Assembly: GCF_003086295.3 (NCBI RefSeq)
Contig: NC_092051.1
Location: forward strand, 70,495,772 to 70,559,771
Direction of reading: 5' to 3'
Length of the DNA: 64,000 nucleotides
Origin: Arachis hypogaea
Lineage: Eukaryota; Streptophyta; Magnoliopsida; Fabales; Fabaceae
The notes under the pieces are model-generated. The model did not search any database, was not told the origin of the DNA, and saw only the letters and a program-made list of their open reading frames with translations. Shown piece by piece: positions 56,237 through 64,000 of the stretch. Position 1 is the stretch's first letter; the number at the start of each line of letters is the position of its first letter. Both the position numbers and the translations under genes were made by a program.

Positions 56237-57677
56237 CCACTATTTTATGGTTTATCTTGTGCTCAATGGAGTGGTTTTTATCTACTCTTTACCCACTTAT
56301 TCATACTATTTGCATGGTTTTACATTTGCCTTCCTAATTATGTGCTTTAATTGAAAACATGTTTCTTTGGATTTATCTTTGCTAATATTAATCCTCTCTT
56401 ATTACCATTAGATGCCTTGATATGTGTGTTAAGTGCTTTCAGAGATTACAGGGCAGGAATGGCTCATAGGATGGAAAGGAAGCATGCAAAAGTGGAAGGA
56501 ATACAAGAAGTTGAAGGAACTGCAAAGCTGTCAGCCTGACCTCTTCGCATTCAAACGGCTATAACTCGAGCTACAGAGGTCCAAACGACGCGGTTCCAGT
56601 TGCGTTAGAAAGCTAATGTCCGGGGCTTCGATTTGATATATAATATGTCATAATTTCTCTGACGCTAGGCGACGCGAACGCGTGCTCCACGCGGCCGCGT
56701 CGCAGTGACGAAAAATCAGCGTGTTTGAATTCGCAACCAGCGAATTCTGGGCTGTTTCTAACCCAGTTTGCGGCCCAGAAAACACATATTAGAGGCTATA
56801 AAGTGGCGGAATGCATCCATTCATAAAGAACAAGCTTTCACATTCACAATTTTAGGAGTAGATGTAGTTTTTAGAGAGAGAGGTTCTCTCCTCTCTCTTA
56901 GGATTAGGATTTAGGATTTCTCTTAGTTTTAGGAGCGACTCTCAATCACAGGTTATTTATTTTTATTTATTTTTCCAATTTAATTTATGAACTTTTTCAT
57001 GTTATGATTTGAATATTTTATTTAATATAATTTGAGGTGTTTCAGACTTATGATTTCTCTCTTTAATTTATTAATGCTCTGTGTTTATCCAAGTTATTTT
57101 CATTCAAGTAGACTTTCTTCCCTTTTGGCTTTGGTTGAATCATTGGAAACACTTGAGTTATCAAACTCATTGTTGATTAAAAATTGGAATACTTCAAGAA
57201 TTAATTCGAGTTCCAATAACTCTAGCCTCTCCCAAGGAAAGACTAGGACCTGAGGAATAAAAATTAATTCATCCACTTAACTTACCTTCATAGTTAGAGG
57301 TCAACAAAGTGGGAGAAAAATCCAATTCTCATTACAATTGATAAGGATAACCAGGATAGGACTTCCTGTTTTCATCCTTGCCAAGAGTTTATTTTATAGT
57401 TATTTATTTATTTTACTCTTCTTATGCAACATACTGCTCCCTAATTTCTAAAACCCCTAATTTACATACTCATAACCAATAATAAGAACATACCTCCCTG
57501 CAATTGCTTGAGAAGACGACCCAAGGTTTAAATACTCGGTTATCAATTTTAAAAGGGGTTTGTTACTTGTGACAACCAAAACGTTTGTATGAAAGGACTT
57601 TTGAAGGTTTAGAAACTATACTTGCAACGAGGATTTTATTCGCAAATTTCTAGACCACGCAAAAGTTCCTCTCATCA
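56237..57677 (+). repeat. E7 5' LTR
   Basis: Lacks the TGATAAAC start seen in the 3' LTR. The word pair GACGCGAACGCGTG/CACGCGGCCGCGTC is at 56671 and 56688, 17 bp apart. TATAAAG at 56798 (and at 63378 in the 3' LTR). Ends CTCATCA. Confidence 0.9.
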
Positions 57678-57680
57678 AAA

Positions 57681-57698
57681 TGGCGCCGTTGCCGGGGA
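57681..57698 (+). other. E7 primer-binding site, tRNA-Asp type
   Basis: Exact TGGCGCCGTTGCCGGGGA, three bases after the LTR. Confidence 0.9.
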
Positions 57699-57977
57699 AT
57701 TGCAAACGTGTGCCTTATTATTGGTTATTGTAAATATTTTATTTTTACTTGTTTATTTGTTTTTATTTTTTATTTTTGTTTTTATTTTTGCTTTTTCTTA
57801 AGCTAAGAGGTTATTGGTTTTTATTTTAAAATTTTTATCTTATCTTATCTTATTTCAAAAATCAAATTTCAAATTTCAAAAATTCAAATTTAAAAATTTA
57901 ATTTTCAAATTCAAAATTTAGATAACCTTTTAATTTCAATTTGTTTTTATTTTTGTTTTTAATTTTTATTTGCTACT
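57699..57977 (+). other. E7 leader
   Basis: T- and A-rich simple sequence (TTTTATTTTT, TTTCAAATTC). No ORF. Confidence 0.55.
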
Positions 57978-59702
57978 ATGAACTCTCACCCCTTTGGCTA
58001 TGAGTCTGGTTACAATAATGTTGCAGGAAGAAGAAGTTACAATGAGAACATGCATCAAGGTTGGAACAATCAAAGATGGGAGGAGCCACAAGGATTTGAT
58101 CAACCCTCATGGCAACAACCACCTCCAATGGACTATCAACAACCACCACCATATGCCTATAAACCCTCTCCTCAACACAGCTTTGAACCACCATACTCAC
58201 AAGCCACCTACAACCATTCACCTCCATATGACCCTAACCCATATCCACCATACCAACCACCTTATGAGCCAAATGAACCCTCCTATCCACCCCAAACCTC
58301 CATGGAGAAAGCACTTGCCGATCTAAACTCTACTATACAAGCTCTCGTCGCCCAAATCAGACCACCAAATACCTTCAACAATCAACCCTCAAGCTCTAGT
58401 GCACTTCCTTTTCAGCCACAGAATGATCTTTCCATCCCATTACCACCATCCATGGAAGAGCACCCACATCCATCAATCCAGGAGCAACATGATCCCAATG
58501 ATGCTATTGACATGGAACAAGAGAGAAGGGATCATCTTCGCGAATCCATACTTCATAAGGAGCTAGAGGAGGCCCTAAAGGTGAAGGTAGTAAAAACCCT
58601 TGAAGTTGAAGGAGTGGTTGAAGAATTAGTAAAGGAAGAATCAAGGGATCATCTCAAGGAAGCAGCGGATCAATTTCATGAAACTTTATATCAACTAAAT
58701 CAAGCGATAAGTCAATTAAGTTCCCGATGCTCGGACACTCAAAGTGCTCCCATGGCTTCATGTGGGCAATCTAATGAAGAACGTAGCATGAAGGAGATAT
58801 TAAAAACTCCAGTGGACAGTACGGAGCATGACTTTGTACTGGAACAAGTGGAGGAAGCTGTAATTATCGAAGAAGAAGAAATGGTTGCAGACTTAGGAGA
58901 TGCTGAACCTCCATGGGAAAGTCAAGACATAGAACCTCCTTCCAAGACGGTTGCATTTGATGTTGAGGAGGGTGTACAACCTCCAAGGCATATCACAGTT
59001 GAAGACTTGGAAGAGGTTGATCAAGAGATGGAGATTTAAGAAAAAGAAGCACAACCTCCCATGCCCTTGGAAAGCAATGAAGAGGTGATTGAATTGGAAG
59101 AAAGCTACCAAGAGGAAGAGATTGAAATTGAAGAAGCTTGCAAAGAGGTGGTAATTATCAGAGAAGAGCACAAGGGAGTGGAGCTTGAAATTTCATTAAA
59201 AATACCTCCCTCTAAGTTGCCATCATCCTTCACAACATTCAAGTAGGTAAAATTCATATCCCCTAGCTTTCTAATTCCACTTGAATATGGGCTACTGGAG
59301 ACGGATGGTCAACTTAGAGCTCTTTGTAACATTAAGAGTAAGAGGAAGATGGCCAGTGGTAAGAATTGTCCTGCAAGGTTCATCATGGTTGGAAGCTTTA
59401 AGTTTAAACGCAAAGGTTGGTGTAAAGCTCAATTGAATGGGTCTAGGAAGCTGTTTGGTAGCTGCAGTGAGAATTCAAATTACTTATCACCCAGTTGAAA
59501 AAATACAGATCCCGACAAAGATGGGTGTAAAAGCAAGATTTGGGATCCTGGAATCTGCTCTGACACTTGTTACCCCGGGAGCCTAAGAATCTGTTTGAAG
59601 CTTCTTAAGGGCTTTACATGCTTAGTTTGGGACCCCGGAGGTTACTGGAGATACAAACATTGGTGGAGATTCCTAGATGAGTTCAAACACAAGCCACCAT
59701 AA
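57978..59702 (+). pseudogene. E7 orphan ORF (574 codons) with three in-frame stops
   Basis: Best copy of the orphan family. From MNSHPFGYESGYNN the frame runs to a stop at 59700 and is interrupted by TAA 59037, TAG 59244 and TGA 59496; no frameshift. Layout: N-terminal FGYESGYN motif; Q/P/Y-rich region to about residue 110; a short hydrophobic heptad-like stretch (ADLNSTIQALVAQI); an acidic region (residues 160-420); then the conserved C-terminal part with IPLEYGLLETDGQLRALCNI (about 430), AQLNGSRKLFGSC, DGCKSKIWDPG, LVWDPGGYWRYKHWW and terminal KHKPP. Not gag-like: no zinc knuckle, no capsid core seen. Function unknown. Confidence 0.7.
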
Positions 59703-59751
59703 CAGGGAGCTCACCAAATGTCCAACTTAAGGACTTTAACTAAAAGTGCTA

Positions 59752-59769
59752 GGTGGGAGACAACCCACC
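59752..59769 (+). other. E7 post-ORF hairpin
   Basis: GGTGGG and CCCACC close AGACAA, 50 bp after the ORF stop; the 3' arm runs into CCACCATGG, which is a strong start-codon context but opens only ATG GTA TAA. Confidence 0.65.
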
Positions 59770-59933
59770 ATGGTATAATCATTCCTTTCTCAATTTTAAT
59801 TTTATTTCGTTTTGTTTGTTTATTTTATTTTATTTTATTCTATTTTCATTGAACCTGGAATTATTCACTACATCCATATCAGCACTGCATTTGCATCTGC
59901 ATATTGCATATAAAAAAAAAAAAACACGCACGC

Positions 59934-60395
59934 GACGCGGCAGCGTCGCTGACGCGTCCGCGTCACAAGTGCGTTGGGGAGAAAAGAATTGAACAGAGAG
60001 TCACGCAAAAGCGTGGCTGGAGGCGAGCCTTTAGCATCATTTGACCCCACGCGACCGCGTCGCTCACGCGACCGCGTCGCTCACGCGACCGCGTCACCCA
60101 CGCGGCCGCGTGCCATGTAAATTGACGTAAAAAAGGGTGTATGGCCAAAAGTTGAGCTGGATCTGGGCTGGACTCGTGCTGGAAGCCCAAGCCTACCACG
60201 CGGACGCGTCACCCACGCGTCCGCGTCATATTGGAAACAAGGCCATCCACGCGATCGCGTCCACCACGCGACCGCGTCACCCTGGATTTGGCAACAATGC
60301 GTTTCGAACAGAGAGTTGTGCGAGAGCGAGGCTGCCCTCGTGCCAGTAGCATAAACTGTGTCACGCGACCGCGTGACCGACGCGACCGCGTCGAT
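59934..60395. repeat. E7 palindromic-word array, 17-bp spacing
   Basis: CACGCGACCGCGTC-like words at 59934/59951, 60048/60065/60082/60099, 60197/60214, 60248/60265 and 60362/60379, always 17 bp apart inside a cluster. Same spacing as E8 with a different core. Open frames across it are artefacts. Confidence 0.88.
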
Positions 60396-61180
60396 TAATT
60401 TAAGCGCAAGTCACCCGACCGAGTCCCCCACGTGTCTGCGTCGCTTGCGCCGCACAGCTTATCCAGATCAGCCAATTATCTTATCTTTTCTTTCCCAATC
60501 CTAATTTCTTCTATCTTTTCTTCTTTTTTCTTTCTTTCTTACTTTAATTCTTTCCCTTCTCATTCTTCTTATTTTTTCTTTTTATTTTATTTTAATCTAT
60601 TTGCATACTTTCATTCATTGCATTATTTTCATTGGTGTTAGAAATTTATTTGGGTCATTATTTCTATATTTTACTTGTGGATTATTAGAGGAATTATTTG
60701 ACAATTATATATTACTTTTTAAAGGATTGCTTGCATGTTCAATTTAATACTTCAAATAGCTTATTTACCATGCACGCTATGTGTTTGTGAAAATGCCCGT
60801 ATGGCATTGTGCACTATTTTTAAGATTTCTTTTAATCTACTATTATAAATGCTTATTTTTCACAAAACCCCTTTCATGTTTTATTGATTAAATATAATTG
60901 TTATTACAAACATGTTGATAGTTTGAAAGACTTGGTAATCTAATTTGGACATTGAATGCTTGATCTATGCTACTCATACCTTTGCCAGCATGCCAATAAA
61001 CACCTTGCATTCACTTGTCATCATATGCACTAGCTATTTTCCATTGATGACTTTTCACATGTACTCATGAGCGTGTGTTAACGTCATTCTTCTTTATTGT
61101 GCATTGATTACCACCTTTCCCGCTCTCTTCCTTGCTCTAACCCTTAGCTTTAAAAGTCACTTTCTTTTTCCCTTTTCAGG
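60396..61180 (+). other. E7 3' UTR, pyrimidine tract
   Basis: Pyrimidine-rich at 60475-60600, then AT-rich. A TTTTCCCTTTTCAG acceptor-like sequence ends at 61179, directly before the small ORF. Confidence 0.5.
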
Positions 61181-61354
61181 ATGGCCACCAAGAAGGGTAA
61201 AGAGAAAGCTACTCCCAAACTACCGGCAAGGAAAGGAACAAAAAGAGCCCCAGCTGAGGAACCACAACCCCCGTCCACTTGCAAATCTCAGCATGCACCG
61301 AGGACGATGCAATATTTAAGTGTGGGGAGGTCGATACCGATCTCCGTGGGTTAG
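61181..61354 (+). CDS. E7 small second ORF, basic 57-aa peptide
   Basis: MATKKGKEKATPKLPARKGT start in good context (GGATGGCC), right after a splice-acceptor-like CTTTTCAG. Lysine- and arginine-rich, ending with a stretch encoded by a polypurine-tract-like TTAAGTGTGGGGAGGT. E8 has a homologous but broken stretch (19270-19430). May be a small nucleic-acid-binding product of a spliced RNA, or chance. Confidence 0.35.
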   Translation: MATKKGKEKATPKLPARKGTKRAPAEEPQPPSTCKSQHAPRTMQYLSVGRSIPISVG

Positions 61355-62772
61355 TACCTTCCTATCTCAAACACCAATGTTTTATTTTTCTTGTTAGTTG
61401 TTGCATTTGCATATTTAATTGCATGTTTATTTGATTTTATGCATTTAGTTACTACTTGGTTGAAGTAATATTTTCTTTTTCAAGAAATTTTATAGTATTT
61501 CACTAATTTAAAAAATTTTTTTTGTGTTAAATTTGTTTGAAGTTGTAATTGGAACACGGTTTTTGAGCCAAAGAACACACAACCTATGAGATTTTGAGCT
61601 TATTTATATGGTTACATTATTTAATCATAAATATTTTATTTCTGTGTGTTTCCTTCTCTATGATTGTAATCTATATTTTGTTCCAATCTATATGTCCATT
61701 ATTTAGTGTATTTACATGCTTGCATATGGTTGAGGCCATTATTTGATTTTAGCTCACTTATCCCAAATAAGCCTACCCTTTAAATCACCCTTGTCAACCA
61801 CTTTGAGCCTTTTTAATCCCCATTTGTTCTGTATTTTACCACATCACTAGCCTTAAAGCAGAAAAACAATTAAATATCCCAATTGAATCTTTGGTTAGCT
61901 TAAGATAGGGATTGTGTAACAATTAAGTGTGGGGAAACTGTGGGAACATGGGTTAATAAGAGAATGTATCATGTTTTTAATTTATTTGAATATTGGAAAT
62001 TTGGGAACCTACTCATGAAAAACCAAAATAGAAAAATAATGGAGAATTCATGTGCATTGATAAGTTATGTTTGCTTTTATGATTCAAAAAAAAGAGAAAA
62101 AGAGAAAAAGAAAAAAATATATGTATAATATAAATAAATAAGGGGACAAAATTACCCCAATATTAAGTTTAATAAAAGATCAATGCACATGTGATAAAAA
62201 ATTAAAGAAAATTTGGTACATGAGTATGAGAATTATACAAAAGTGGGAATTATGGGTTGCTAGGCATGAATTTAAAAGTATATAGAGTATATGTATATTA
62301 GGTGAGAGCTTAGGTTAATTAAAGATTCATATTATAGCTCACTTGGCCATACATATATCCTTACCTTTACCTCAGCCCCATTACAACCTTGAGAAGACCT
62401 CATGATGTTTGCATTGGTACATTACATATTTGTTGATTGGTTAGATGAAGAACAAAGTTTTAGAAAGCATGACTAGAGAAGAGTAGAGTGATTGACCCTA
62501 GACACTTGAGAGTTAGAGTGATATACACTACCAGTAAGGGTTCAGTGCTTAATTCTATGTTCCCTGCTTTCATGAGCTATCTTCTTACAAGTTTACCTGT
62601 CTTTTATTGTATAATTTGAATTAGTGAAATATGATTTATGTATATTCTTGGAGAATTTGATTTACTTTTAACCAAGTAGGTAGAATCATTTTGCATGTAG
62701 TTGCATTCATATAGGTAGGTTGCATTTCATACTCTCTATCATTCCTCTTTATCTTTATAGCTTCTCTTGAGC
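61355..62772 (+). other. E7 3' UTR, remainder
   Basis: AT-rich, alignable by words with E8 19460-20850. A second tract-like AAGTGTGGGGAAAC is at 61925. No gene. Confidence 0.55.
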
Positions 62773-62811
62773 TTAGCATGAGGACATGCTAATGTTTAAG
62801 TGTGGGGAGGT
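62773..62811 (+). other. E7 hairpin and polypurine tract
   Basis: Perfect 8-bp stem TTAGCATG/CATGCTAA around AGGA (62773-62792), then GTTTAAGTGTGGGGAGGT against the 3' LTR at 62812. Confidence 0.78.
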
Positions 62812-64000
62812 TGATAAACCACTATTTTATGGTTTATCTTGTGCTCAACTGAGTGGTTTTTATCTACTCTTTACCCACTTATTCATACTATTTGCATGGT
62901 TTTACATTTGCCTTCCTAATTATGTGCTTAATTGAAAACATGTTTCTTTGGACTTATCTTTGCTAATATTAATCCTCTCTTATTACCATTAGATGCCTTG
63001 ATATGTGTGTTAAGTGCTTTCAGAGATTACAGGGCAGGAATGGCTCAGAGGATGGAAAGGAAGCATGAAAAAGTGGAAGGAATACAAGAAGTTGAAGGAA
63101 CTGCAAAGCTGTCAGTCTGACCTCTTCGCATTCAAACGGCTATAACTTGAGCTACAGAGATCCAAACGACGCGATTTCAGTTGCGTTAGAAAGCTAACGT
63201 CCAGGGCTTCGATTTGATATATAATATGTCATAGTTTCTCTAACTCTAGGCAACGCGAACGTGTGCTCCACGCGGCCACATTGCAGTGACAAAAAATTAG
63301 CGTGTTTGAATTCGCAACCAGCGAATTCTGGGCTGTTTCTGACCCAGTTTGCGGCCCAGAAAACATAGATTAGAGGCTATAAAGTGGGGGAATGCATCCA
63401 TTCATAAAGAACAAGCTTTCACATTCACAATTTTAGGAGTAGATGTAGTTTTTAGAGAGAGAGGTTCTCCCCTCTCTCTTAGGATTAGGATTTAGGATTT
63501 CTCTTAGTTTTAGAAGCGACTCTCAATCACAGGTTCTTTATTTTTATTTATTTTTCCAATTTAATTTATGAACTTTTTCATGTTATGATTTGAATATTTT
63601 ATTTAATATAATTTGAGGTATTTCAAACTTATGATTGTTCTCTTTAATTTATTAATGCTCTGTGTTTATCCAAGTTATTTTCATTCAAGTAGACTTTCTT
63701 CTCTTTTGGCTTTGGTTGAATCATTGGAAACACTTGAGTTATCAAACTCATTGTTGATTGAAAATTGGAATTCTTCAAGAATTAATTCAAGTTCCAATAA
63801 CTCTAGCCTTTCCCAAGGAAAGACTAGGACCTGAGGAATAAAAATTAATTCATCCACTTAACTTACCTTCATAGTTAGAGGTCAACAAAGTGGGAGAAAA
63901 ATCCAATTCTCATTACAATTGATAAGGATAACCAGGATAGGACTTCCTGTTTTCATCCTTGCCAAGAGTTTATCTTATAGTTATTTATTTATTTTATTCT
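62812..64000 (+). repeat. E7 3' LTR, 5' part (cut by window end)
   Basis: Starts TGATAAACCAC. Relative to the 5' LTR, several CpG sites of the word pair near 63252-63285 have decayed to TpG/CpA. About 250 bp of the LTR are beyond the window. Confidence 0.9.

Larger units (their letters stand above)
56237..64000 (+). mobile_element. E7: non-autonomous LTR element, 3' LTR cut by window end
   Basis: LTRs at 56237-57677 (first 8 bases missing) and 62812-64000, primer site, orphan ORF, hairpin, array, small second ORF, polypurine tract. About 40 differences in about 1185 compared bases, near 3.5 percent, many at CpG. No enzyme genes. Confidence 0.9.

Noticed and set aside
58893..59246. Separate 61-aa gene after the E7 ORF
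   Set aside because: Same frame as the main ORF; it is only the segment between two nonsense codons.

Overview
The window looks like plant nuclear heterochromatin with no host gene that I can recognise. Almost every base belongs to a nest of LTR retrotransposons plus one hAT DNA transposon. The primer-binding sites match the 3' end of tRNA-Asp. The pol proteins are of the Athila and Tat clades of Ty3/gypsy. The LTR sequences, with their GGCGTT..AACGCC and CGTTTGA words, resemble repeats I remember from Arachis (peanut). A papilionoid legume, most likely Arachis, is therefore my best guess; the genus rests on memory.

Layout, left to right, with element labels used throughout. E1 (1-6900, +) is a young non-autonomous element inserted in the 3' UTR of E2. 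E2 (6901-15250, -) is an Athila-like element that has lost RT, RNase H and integrase. E2 sits in the first codons of the ORF of E9 (15251-17038, -). E9 sits in the ORF of E8 (17039-22481, +). E8 sits in the 3' UTR of E6 (22482-25057, -). Next is E4 (25058-52324, -), a Tat-clade element with an antisense extra ORF and a 107-bp tandem array. E4 is split by E5 (LTR at 25392-27068, +) and by a hAT element (33326-48299, +). The hAT is itself split by E3 (33878-46003, -), a structurally complete Athila-like element with target duplication ATAGC. To the right are a degenerate repeat block (52325-52675), old LTR fragments, a solo LTR of the E3 family (53743-55279, target duplication ATGCT), and E7 (56237 to the window end, +).

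How the parts may work together. E3 is the only element with all pol domains, although its gag-pol carries four nonsense codons. E1, E6, E7, E8 and E9 carry no pol. They keep tRNA-Asp primer sites, and those whose 3' ends are visible keep a polypurine tract; E6-E9 also show remnants of one orphan ORF. E1 has almost the same hairpin and polypurine tract as E3, so an E3-like partner could have mobilised it (inference).

Three signals are not explained by ordinary annotation. First, arrays of short palindromic words have family-specific sequence and fixed spacing (31 bp, 17 bp, 18-20 bp, 12 bp); in the E2/E3 family they occur in the LTR, between pol and the extra ORF and, in E3, inside gag-pol coding sequence. 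Second, two RNA hairpins have stems that change by compensation between families: one next to the ORF/pol stop, one just upstream of the polypurine tract. Third, the orphan protein family ends in KHKPP and has repeated WDPG motifs. All percentages are hand counts and approximate.
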